A DNA stretch of 64,000 nt from Dyadobacter sp. 3J3 (GTDB lineage: Bacteria > Bacteroidota > Bacteroidia > Cytophagales > Spirosomataceae). The translations under genes and the position numbers were made by a program. The stretch is taken from NCBI RefSeq assembly GCF_009801115.1, contig NZ_VTOL01000003.1, forward strand, positions 248,001-312,000. The letters run 5' to 3'. The notes under the pieces were generated by a model. That model saw nothing but the letters and a program-made list of their open reading frames with translations. It ran no database searches and was not told the origin of the DNA. Shown here piece by piece: positions 35,915 to 42,924 of the stretch; the first letter of the stretch is position 1, and each line of letters opens with the position of its first letter.

Positions 35915-38140
35915 TTACTTAACTAAGAACTCCGGTTCCAAATGTTTCCAAAACCGGCTATACATGTTATCTGTTTCAAGTAATATTTCATGCGAACCGG
36001 AATTCACTAACTTACCCTCATCCAAAATATAAATACGATCACAAAAATTAGCCAGTGTATGCAAACGATGTGATACGTGAAGAATGGCCATATTAGTATT
36101 GAGACAACTTAATAAATTCAAGACCTTTTGTTCGCTTTGTGCATCCATCGCAGACGTAGCTTCGTCCAAAAGCAACAGTCCTGGCTTTTGAAATAAGGCA
36201 CGCATAATGCCAATCCATTGCTTTTGCCCTCCAGATAAATTCAATCCTTCTTCTCCAACCAATGTCATCAATCCTTGCGGTAAAGTATTCAGGAAAGTCA
36301 GATAAGGTTCATGACTGAAAAATGTTTCCAGGTTTTCGCGATCCGGTTTTAGCCCTAGAATTACATTGTCTAACACCGTTCCATTGAAAATATGAACATC
36401 CTGAGGCACACACGCTACATTCTTTCGCCAGCCCTCCAGAGATATGGATTCTAGATTAGTATCATCATTGATTAGAATCTGGCCAGACTCCGGCTTATAA
36501 AATCGCTCAATCAGTTGTAAAAGCGTACTTTTCCCGCATCCGCTTTCACCAATAAGCCCCAGGATTTCTCCCTTTTTCAATTCAAGAGAAAATTCATTTA
36601 ATATGGCCCTTCTTCCTGGAAATCTGAATGTGATATTTTTCAGCTGTAAATTTTGAAAAGAAAAAGAATCAGTTTTTTCTCCATTTGATGAATTTTCAGA
36701 TGGTAAACCTGCAAATTCATACATCCTCTCGAAAGCAATTTTGGCCTCATTCAACGGAATCGCAAGGAGCGCCAGTCCTGCTACCGAAGGCAAAAGGGAG
36801 GAGCTCATACCAATAATGGCCATCAATTCTCCCGTTTTAAGCTGGCCATGCAAAACCATATAACACGACGCGGCAAGGATCCCCATAAGAATTATCACAC
36901 CGGATATGGAAGCATAAAGATTTAAACGAAGCTGAATAATTCCCAACCCCCAGATCCCATCCTGATAAGTACCATAAATTGACCTGTTCAATTCTCCAAA
37001 AACAGTCTGGCGATTGAACGCCTTGATTGGCCTTATTCCGGAAATACTGCTGATAAAATTACTTTCGCTCAATGCGTACCGCTGCATTACCTGCCTTTGA
37101 TTGGCACTAATTGGCTTGTGAAATCTAAAAATCAAGAGGAAATAAGCAGGCAAACAAACGATTAATGCCAGACTTATCTGCCAAGAATAAAAGAAAAGAA
37201 AGCCGATGGAAACCGTAACAACCAAAATATCGATCAATACCTGACCGGCCAGTTCACTGACCACACGCTGAATGCGGGAGGTATCGTTCATCCGTGCGAC
37301 GATATCCCCTGTTTTCCGCTTGTCAAAAAAGGCTTTTGGCAAATTAAGCAGGTTCTCATAAAACTTAGAAATGATGCGATTACTAAAATCCTTTGACTGA
37401 CGTAGTAGTATATAGGTGCGCAGCATTTCCAGTCCAATTCTCACGAAAAGCAAAAACGCAACCAGGGATATGCCGGTAATTAGTTTTGTCATATTTTTAG
37501 ATGGCAGGATATCATCGATTAGTTTCTGAGAAAAAACTGCCATCACCATGCCGAGAATTGCCATCAACAAACCCAAACCGGAAGCCGTCATTAACAAACT
37601 GATGTCTTCCCGGATAAGATTTATAAACCATGCCCGCTTTTTTCCGGACTGGTCATTTGATTTGATAAACTGGTTATTCGGTTTTAACGTTAGACATTTT
37701 CCCGATTGCCAGATTCCCAACAGTTCCTGATCCGTTAATTCTACTATCCCCCTTGCCGGATCTCCGATAATATGTTTTCGAAAACCATCCTGGTTCACTG
37801 GATGCTCACTTTTCGAACCCGCATTCATCACACCATACCAAAGTACATAATGTTCCAGATCACCTTCCATAATAACATGCAAAATGGTAGGTTCGCCATG
37901 TTCAACAAGTGCCGGGAGATCTGCTTCACAGCCTTCTGCATCAAAACCAACCTGATTGGCTGCTTCATAGAGTCCCAATAACGTTGTCCCCTGAATACTC
38001 GTACCACTTATCTCACGCAATCTTTCAAGTGAAATATCACCTCCGTAATAATGCAAAACAGACCGCAGACAAGCGACTCCGCAATCCGAAGAATCCTGTT
38101 GGCGGACACAAGTTTTCCTGACAGCCTGTTGATTAAGCAT
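35915..38140 (-). CDS. C39-peptidase ABC exporter (bacteriocin/peptide processing and export)
   Basis: 741 residues. The N-terminal 130 residues form a C39 cysteine peptidase that removes double-glycine leaders: catalytic Cys20 in QDSSDCGVACL, His97 in LEHYVLWYG and Asp127 in IGDPARG. A six-helix ABC exporter domain (about 170-450) and an ATPase with GLIGESGCGKST, LSGGQKQW and LLLDEATS follow. It should cleave and export the two short precursors at 41748-41972 and 42111-42296. No HlyD-type adaptor gene is adjacent, which is unusual for this phylum. It is the last gene of the tight minus-strand operon. Confidence 0.94.
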   Translation of the reverse strand: MLNQQAVRKTCVRQQDSSDCGVACLRSVLHYYGGDISLERLREISGTSIQGTTLLGLYEAANQVGFDAEGCEADLPALVEHGEPTILHVIMEGDLEHYVLWYGVMNAGSKSEHPVNQDGFRKHIIGDPARGIVELTDQELLGIWQSGKCLTLKPNNQFIKSNDQSGKKRAWFINLIREDISLLMTASGLGLLMAILGMVMAVFSQKLIDDILPSKNMTKLITGISLVAFLLFVRIGLEMLRTYILLRQSKDFSNRIISKFYENLLNLPKAFFDKRKTGDIVARMNDTSRIQRVVSELAGQVLIDILVVTVSIGFLFFYSWQISLALIVCLPAYFLLIFRFHKPISANQRQVMQRYALSESNFISSISGIRPIKAFNRQTVFGELNRSIYGTYQDGIWGLGIIQLRLNLYASISGVIILMGILAASCYMVLHGQLKTGELMAIIGMSSSLLPSVAGLALLAIPLNEAKIAFERMYEFAGLPSENSSNGEKTDSFSFQNLQLKNITFRFPGRRAILNEFSLELKKGEILGLIGESGCGKSTLLQLIERFYKPESGQILINDDTNLESISLEGWRKNVACVPQDVHIFNGTVLDNVILGLKPDRENLETFFSHEPYLTFLNTLPQGLMTLVGEEGLNLSGGQKQWIGIMRALFQKPGLLLLDEATSAMDAQSEQKVLNLLSCLNTNMAILHVSHRLHTLANFCDRIYILDEGKLVNSGSHEILLETDNMYSRFWKHLEPEFLVK

Positions 38141-38184
38141 AGCAAAAAGTGATTAAATAAATTCAGAAAAATAAGTCGGAATAG

Positions 38185-38706
38185 TTAAAAGGAAGCTGTT
38201 TTAAGATCTTTCAAAACTGTCTCCATTTTTACAACGCCTTTATAACTTTTGATTAAAGTCCCACCGGAACTATATAGAAAAGAAGACGGAGAAGAAGTAA
38301 CACCAAAAGTGTGATAACCTGCATCATGTTTATCGTTTAAAAGTTTGACATGTGATAAGCCGTTCAACTTGTATTTTTTTGAAAAAGCAAATAAGGAATC
38401 GACAGGCTCGGGTGATACCATCCAGACCTGCAAGGCATTTGCATTTATGGTTTTACCAATATTTTCAGCTTGCATCTGGCAGTATTCACAATCGGAATGA
38501 AAGAAAATAAGCCAAAGCGGCGAACCCGTAATATCATTGCGGGTTACATTTTCACCTTTCAATGAATTAAATGAAAAAGCAGGCAGAGACTCCATCCTTT
38601 TCTTTACATCCAATTTCTCCTCTTTCTTTTTATAAATTCCGTAACTCAGAAAACCTAAAAGGGAAATGATGATAACGATACCAAACGTCCGTAGTAAAAT
38701 TTTCAT
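38185..38706 (-). CDS. Membrane-anchored thioredoxin-like protein
   Basis: 173 residues with an N-terminal membrane anchor (IVIIISLLGFLSYGIY) and a thioredoxin-like/AhpC-TSA fold carrying CEYC at 73-76. The extracytoplasmic location fits a disulfide-handling role, and both candidate peptides contain a pair of cysteines after the leader, so this could oxidise or isomerise them; that link is inference. It is 44 bp from the exporter gene and 18 bp from the next gene upstream. Confidence 0.8.
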   Translation of the reverse strand: MKILLRTFGIVIIISLLGFLSYGIYKKKEEKLDVKKRMESLPAFSFNSLKGENVTRNDITGSPLWLIFFHSDCEYCQMQAENIGKTINANALQVWMVSPEPVDSLFAFSKKYKLNGLSHVKLLNDKHDAGYHTFGVTSSPSSFLYSSGGTLIKSYKGVVKMETVLKDLKTASF

Positions 38707-38724
38707 TTCGAATACCAGTCAAAA

Positions 38725-39351
38725 TTAAGTGTATGTTAAAGTCAGGAACATGACAAACGCCACCCAGATCACAAGGCCGGTACCATAGCTGGCCATTACG
38801 ACCGTCATGGAGCGATTCATATCCAGCTCAGGCAACTCCTTTGTAAGTAAATAAGCCAGCACAATCCAATAGATGACTTCAAAAATATTGAGGACTTGTA
38901 GTGGGTATATTAGCCAGGGTTCGAGAGACTTGGGATCAAACATGTTCAAAGCCGACAAGGGATAAAAATATTGAAGATCTTGTAAAGTGTAGGTATGTTG
39001 AAAGAACCTAAACCACACTAGCTTAACCACAGGTGGAATTAAAAAAACAAATTCTGCTTTTACTGCGGTTTGAAACATTTTTTTAAATTCAAATTCATTC
39101 TCAGTAGCGTAAAATATACTTAAACTAAGACAGAGTGCAATTAGTGAACACTTTGCAAAGTAAATTATAGGAATGAATGCATACCACGTCCATTCCCATT
39201 TTCGATTTTGGGACAATATCGCTTCAATTTGTGACCGTCCCAAAGTACCAGCCAAGGTATTAAAATAAAGCTGATCAGAAATAAGCATTTTACTTGTCAT
39301 CATTGAAATTAATACAACAAAGACCAGAAGGACCGAAAATTTATATCCCAT
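38725..39351 (-). CDS. Hypothetical five-helix membrane protein
   Basis: 208 residues with about five hydrophobic segments and short charged loops (SQNRKWEWTWYAF, LTKELPELDMN). I do not recognise a family. It lies inside the peptide-export operon, 28 bp after the ABC ATPase and 18 bp before the thioredoxin-like gene, and its size would suit a transport partner or immunity factor. Confidence 0.7.
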   Translation of the reverse strand: MGYKFSVLLVFVVLISMMTSKMLISDQLYFNTLAGTLGRSQIEAILSQNRKWEWTWYAFIPIIYFAKCSLIALCLSLSIFYATENEFEFKKMFQTAVKAEFVFLIPPVVKLVWFRFFQHTYTLQDLQYFYPLSALNMFDPKSLEPWLIYPLQVLNIFEVIYWIVLAYLLTKELPELDMNRSMTVVMASYGTGLVIWVAFVMFLTLTYT

Positions 39352-39379
39352 AACTTATCATTCCTTTTTTTATTGTTGA

Positions 39380-40114
39380 TTAAAACTGATTGTAGGTATC
39401 ATTGATAGACCCTTCACCATTAAAATAAGACCTTAATAGCAATAAGCTCTCCTCAGAATTTTCCATCTCCCTGATTATGCCCCCACTCTCCATAAGTAAT
39501 ATTCTTTGTGAAATTTCCATTACATGGGTTATATCGTGACTGGATAAAAATATTGTTGTGTTAAAATTTTTATTGTAGTATTTGAGAATTGCGTTAAGCA
39601 TAATTCTTGAACTTGGATCCAAATGTGAATAGGGTTCATCCAAAATTAAAATACTTGGTTCTTGTAATAAGCATGACACAATTCCTATTTTCATTTTATT
39701 CCCCTTTGAAAAGTCTCGAATATACTTTTTCTGACCCAAAATTTCGTTGTTAAAAAAAATGGAAAAACCGTTTATTCTTTCATCAATTTCCATCCTTGAA
39801 AGCATTTTCAATCCGCCAATAAAATGAAAATATTCCTCCACTCTTAAATAACCTATAAGGAAACTTTCATCCAGGTATGCAGCAACATTTTCTTTCCATG
39901 TATCATCATCACGTACATTTTGTCCATTGATTTTTACCTGTCCCTCATCTGGTAAAATCAAATCCAAAATTGAACGAAAAAGGGTTGTCTTCCCCGCCCC
40001 ATTATTTCCGGTTAGGGCGACAAAACTGCCTTGATTCAAACTAAGGTTTGGAAGATCAAGAACCTTTTTCCCAGAATAGAATTTTAAAAGATTGCTTATT
40101 TCTATAACTTTCAT
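39380..40114 (-). CDS. ABC transporter ATP-binding subunit
   Basis: 244 residues with one ABC ATPase domain: Walker A TGNNGAGKTT near 35-44, Walker B ILILDEPYSHLDPSS, and a switch histidine after it. The signature is degenerate (FSKGNKMK instead of LSGGQ), as often in CcmA-like or BcrA-like ATPases. It pairs with the DUF5687 membrane protein 15 bp upstream to form a transporter separate from the C39 exporter, plausibly for immunity or efflux. Confidence 0.88.
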   Translation of the reverse strand: MKVIEISNLLKFYSGKKVLDLPNLSLNQGSFVALTGNNGAGKTTLFRSILDLILPDEGQVKINGQNVRDDDTWKENVAAYLDESFLIGYLRVEEYFHFIGGLKMLSRMEIDERINGFSIFFNNEILGQKKYIRDFSKGNKMKIGIVSCLLQEPSILILDEPYSHLDPSSRIMLNAILKYYNKNFNTTIFLSSHDITHVMEISQRILLMESGGIIREMENSEESLLLLRSYFNGEGSINDTYNQF

Positions 40115-40129
40115 AGCAACGCGATAAAT

Positions 40130-41611
40130 TCATTTTCTTAAACTCTGTGTAAGCTCATATTTGTATTTATAAAACAATCTTTCCTGAAACCTATCCCACC
40201 TGGCCCCAAAGAATGAGCTTATCATACCAATTCCGCCTAAAATCCAAATCCCAAAAATCGTAGAGTCATAATGCCAAAAAGGCAACAATACAATACCTAG
40301 CAAAACGAAGTTAACTGCCATGTTAAGGTATTGAAAAGTATTTATTCCTTCATAATTGAACATTATTCCCTTGCTTACATCAATTGACTTTCTATTATAA
40401 TTAGCAAAAAATATCATAAGTGGTAAAGTAATCCCAAGACCAATAAAAAAGCTTGGAATAAGATATTTTAATAATTCCGGACTAAAAAAAGCAAAAGGGA
40501 GTGTAATCAAAAAACCTATTAAACAACATGCAGAAAGCCATATTCTTTTTGCTCTAATATATTCCTTGAAAGGTATTTTGTTAGTGAGTATGGAATCAAA
40601 ATAGCTCCCCTCCCAACCGTATATAAATTGACCATAATTTACCATAATTGATAAACAGGAAAAAATAGATATACTAAACATGTATAATAAATAAGATTCC
40701 GAGGATGCTTTAATAGAAACTTTGAACGCAATAAACATTAAATATATGATCAATACGACTGATATTGCCATCAGGTCTTTGGGACGTCTGTTACGAGTAG
40801 TTAACCTCCATTCTAGAATTAACAACTCTCCTACTAAGCCAAACCGACTTAGTATATTCAAAGAATCTGATGCAATAAAACCTTCTTTAGCAGAACTCGG
40901 AGAATATTCCCCGTACAATCGCTGCCTTATAAACGGAATATAGTAGTAAAATAAAAGACAGTAAGTTAAAAAACAAAGTGCACTGAAATATGGGTAGAAT
41001 ACAAATTGCGGCTCATAGGGAATCCAAGACGTGATATTTTTAATGATTAACAAAATCCCAATAAAAACCAGAACAGTCTTTATCAATTTGAGAGACAAGT
41101 CTTCTTTAATTTGTCTCAAAACTAAGTCATTAGTCAGAATCAATGCCCAGCTTCCTAATATCCATAAAATTCCAGTAAACACACCATCCCTGGGTATGAT
41201 GAAGTAAATTGATATTGAGGTAAATAAAACTAATGAGAAGAAGTTTAATAAACTTACGATTTGATTTATCAATACATAGGTTAAAATAACACCTTTTTGA
41301 ATAGGAAGAATCAAATATCCGGAGACATTCTGAAAATTCGTCCCTTGAAAAAACACTCTGACGGTAAAGTCTAGAAATAAATAATCAAAAAAGTACCTAT
41401 TTATTAAATCAAGGGAATTGGCTTTGGGAAAAACAAAATCAAAAATTGCATCCAGCGATTGACCAAAAAAAACGATTAAGATGCAGAAATAAAGTTTATA
41501 AATAACTTCTAGGATAAAGAAAATCTTCCCGAGGAGCGAATATCTTTGCCGCCAGAAACCAATTGTTTCAAGAAAAATGATCAAACAAAATTTTACTACG
41601 TAATTAGTCAC
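40130..41611 (-). CDS. DUF5687-like multi-pass membrane permease
   Basis: 493 residues with about 12 hydrophobic segments, matching the DUF5687 membrane-protein family found next to single ABC ATPases in Bacteroidota. The start is GTG at 41611, which overlaps the stop of the 25-residue upstream peptide in a GTGA junction, a sign of translational coupling. It probably forms a permease for the ATPase encoded 15 bp downstream. Confidence 0.82.
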   Translation of the reverse strand: MTNYVVKFCLIIFLETIGFWRQRYSLLGKIFFILEVIYKLYFCILIVFFGQSLDAIFDFVFPKANSLDLINRYFFDYLFLDFTVRVFFQGTNFQNVSGYLILPIQKGVILTYVLINQIVSLLNFFSLVLFTSISIYFIIPRDGVFTGILWILGSWALILTNDLVLRQIKEDLSLKLIKTVLVFIGILLIIKNITSWIPYEPQFVFYPYFSALCFLTYCLLFYYYIPFIRQRLYGEYSPSSAKEGFIASDSLNILSRFGLVGELLILEWRLTTRNRRPKDLMAISVVLIIYLMFIAFKVSIKASSESYLLYMFSISIFSCLSIMVNYGQFIYGWEGSYFDSILTNKIPFKEYIRAKRIWLSACCLIGFLITLPFAFFSPELLKYLIPSFFIGLGITLPLMIFFANYNRKSIDVSKGIMFNYEGINTFQYLNMAVNFVLLGIVLLPFWHYDSTIFGIWILGGIGMISSFFGARWDRFQERLFYKYKYELTQSLRK

Positions 41612-41685
41612 AATCTATCTCGTTTGTAATTCTTAGATATCCCGGCAACAATAATGATGATAACAACAAGAAATGCAGTTTTCAT
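41608..41685 (-). CDS. 25-residue hydrophobic peptide coupled to the DUF5687 permease
   Basis: ATG at 41685 to TGA ending at 41608. The peptide begins MKTAFLVVIIIIVAGISK, one transmembrane-length hydrophobic stretch followed by a basic tail NYKRDRL. Its TGA overlaps the GTG start of the permease by GTGA, so ribosomes finishing this frame can reinitiate. It may be a membrane peptide of the system or only a translational leader; too short for homology-based proof. Confidence 0.55.
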   Translation of the reverse strand: MKTAFLVVIIIIVAGISKNYKRDRL

Positions 41686-41700
41686 AATTTTCTTTCAAGA

Positions 41701-41732
41701 AGCCTTAACACTATATTTCAAGTGTTAAGGCT
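41701..41732 (-). terminator. Hairpin between peptide 2 and the export genes (possible attenuator)
   Basis: AGCCTTAACACT (41701-41712) and AGTGTTAAGGCT (41721-41732) form a perfect 12-bp stem with an 8-base loop. On the minus strand it is followed by TCTTG rather than a strong T-run. Such a leaky terminator after a precursor gene would give more precursor than exporter transcript. Confidence 0.65.
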
Positions 41733-41747
41733 ATCTAAATTATAAGA

Positions 41748-41972
41748 CTAAAAATCGCCCCTCTGTAATTTTTGAACGCGGACGCCATTTACAACTGTAT
41801 ATCCACTTTCCAGAATTAGGCACCCGGCATAAGTTAGAGTACCAACGCCAAGCGCACCCGGACCCAGTCCAATAGAGGCCCACATAGCTGCTACACCCAT
41901 CAAGGCGCAACCAACAGTTGGATCTTTGCTTCCAAATACACTTTCCATTTGAGAAATATCTAGCTTTTTCAT
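41748..41972 (-). CDS. Double-glycine-type peptide precursor 2 (bacteriocin-like)
   Basis: 74 residues from ATG 41972. The leader MKKLDISQMESVFGS fits the pattern L-x4-M-x2-[VI]-x-G, with Gly14-Ser15 at the predicted cleavage site, a known variant of Gly-Gly. The core of about 59 residues is hydrophobic and glycine-rich (IGLGPGALGVG), has Cys22 and Cys51 (possible disulfide) and ends in a basic tail RVQKLQRGDF. It resembles a class II bacteriocin and lies in the locus of the C39 exporter. A longer frame exists upstream but lacks leader-like features. Confidence 0.78.
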   Translation of the reverse strand: MKKLDISQMESVFGSKDPTVGCALMGVAAMWASIGLGPGALGVGTLTYAGCLILESGYTVVNGVRVQKLQRGDF

Positions 41973-42064
41973 TTCAATAATGTTAATGATAGAAACTCGC
42001 CCCAAATCACTTCCCACGCGGTTTGGGTTTCCGCCTGTGCTACGTAACATCTGTCATGACGAAA

Positions 42065-42096
42065 CAAATATATTACAAATTTTTCTTGAAAAACAA
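42065..42096 (-). promoter_or_regulatory. Promoter for peptide precursor 2
   Basis: On the minus strand TTG (42096-42094), 21 bases, then TATATTTG (42072-42065), matching -33 TTG / -7 TAnnTTTG. It implies a leader of about 85 nt before the ATG at 41972. Its upstream part overlaps the terminator of precursor 1. Confidence 0.55.
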
Positions 42097-42097
42097 A

Positions 42098-42132
42098 AGA
42101 AATTTCACCTCTAAAATTGAGGTGAAATTTCT
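42098..42132 (-). terminator. Terminator overlapping the end of peptide precursor 1
   Basis: AGAAATTTCACCTC (42098-42111) and GAGGTGAAATTTCT (42119-42132) form a perfect 14-bp stem; on the minus strand it is followed by TTTGTTTTTC. The last five codons and stop of precursor 1 lie inside it. Confidence 0.8.
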
Positions 42133-42296
42133 TTTTCAGACCTGAAATGACAGAAATTAAAAGGCACAAAAAAGACCTGTGCAATCCATCCAGGAAACAT
42201 TCCGGTTAATATAAAGGCCCTTCCCAATTGCATGAAAGCACCTTTGCAGGCACCACCTTTTATTTTAGTCATTTTGTCTTTTGGCAACTTTTTCAT
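42111..42296 (-). CDS. Double-glycine peptide precursor 1 (bacteriocin-like)
   Basis: 61 residues from ATG 42296. The leader MKKLPKDKMTKIKGG has a true Gly14-Gly15 cleavage site and the same L4, M9, I12 positions as precursor 2. The 46-residue core starts ACKGAF, is aromatic and hydrophobic (MFPGWIAQVFFVPFNF), and has cysteines at core positions 2 and 34, possibly disulfide-bonded. It fits processing by the C39 exporter of this locus. Its 3' end sits inside a terminator, so it is made from a short transcript, perhaps with the regulator gene 67 bp upstream. Confidence 0.78.
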   Translation of the reverse strand: MKKLPKDKMTKIKGGACKGAFMQLGRAFILTGMFPGWIAQVFFVPFNFCHFRSEKEISPQF

Positions 42297-42363
42297 GGTT
42301 ATCACAAAGAGATTGAAGATTTGTTTGATGTACAAAAACAGAATTGCAATATGATATCCGCTA

Positions 42364-42726
42364 TCAGAAACGGTATTTCACGACACATTTACTGACGCCC
42401 GAAATGTTTTCCATTTCTGTCAACGGCAGGTTCCTGATTTTTAAAATATCGGTTTCTGGCTGTGGAAAGAGAAAAATACTCAATTCAAGAAGTTGAGCCT
42501 TGTTCTGGGAAGCAAAATGGCCTAGTGCGCCATATCCGTTTACACCGAGTTTTTTAGTAATCCGGTTTTTGTAATTGTCAATACTTTTGGGAAGTACGTC
42601 CAGTTTAATGGAAATCTCTTTCGATGTCATTCCCATGGCGACAAACACGAGCACTTCCCGCTCTTTTTTTGAAAGAAAATGGATAGTCGGGTTAACCGAC
42701 AGGGATCGGGGTAATACTTTTTCCAT
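42364..42726 (-). CDS. Small LuxR-type HTH regulator with a double-glycine-leader-like C-terminus
   Basis: 120 residues. Residues about 17-75 are a GerE/LuxR helix-turn-helix (LSKKEREVLVFVAMGMTSKEISIKL, then SIDNYKNRITKKLGV). There is no receiver or autoinducer domain. The last 24 residues contain RNLPLTEMENISG followed by VSKCVVKYRF: this has the same L-x4-M-x2-[VI]-x-G spacing as the two precursor leaders next door. A canonical second glycine is absent (valine at that place). It probably controls the peptide locus; whether its tail is processed or is only a recognition motif is unknown. Confidence 0.85.
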   Translation of the reverse strand: MEKVLPRSLSVNPTIHFLSKKEREVLVFVAMGMTSKEISIKLDVLPKSIDNYKNRITKKLGVNGYGALGHFASQNKAQLLELSIFLFPQPETDILKIRNLPLTEMENISGVSKCVVKYRF

Positions 42727-42861
42727 GGTTGATGTAAAGTTTTAGATACACAAATTATCCATAGCACTTCACAACGTTGATATTTAGAAGCAATTTTACA
42801 CACAAAATCCGATCGTGCAAACTTTATTCAAACTTTGATTAAAATAGTTTGGAAACAAAAA

Positions 42862-42893
42862 ACCAACTTATTCTACAAGGAGAATAAGTTGGT
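42862..42893 (-). terminator. Terminator after the MsbA-like ABC gene
   Basis: ACCAACTTATTCT and AGAATAAGTTGGT pair around ACAAGG; on the minus strand it is followed by TTTTTTGTTT. It insulates the regulator gene from upstream transcription. Confidence 0.88.
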
Positions 42894-42924
42894 CTGCTGA
42901 TATATACATATCAAAAAAGAATTT

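Noticed and set aside
41748-42050. Longer 100-residue version of peptide precursor 2
   Set aside because: The upstream extension has no conserved features, and the internal ATG gives a leader aligned with precursor 1 and the regulator tail.
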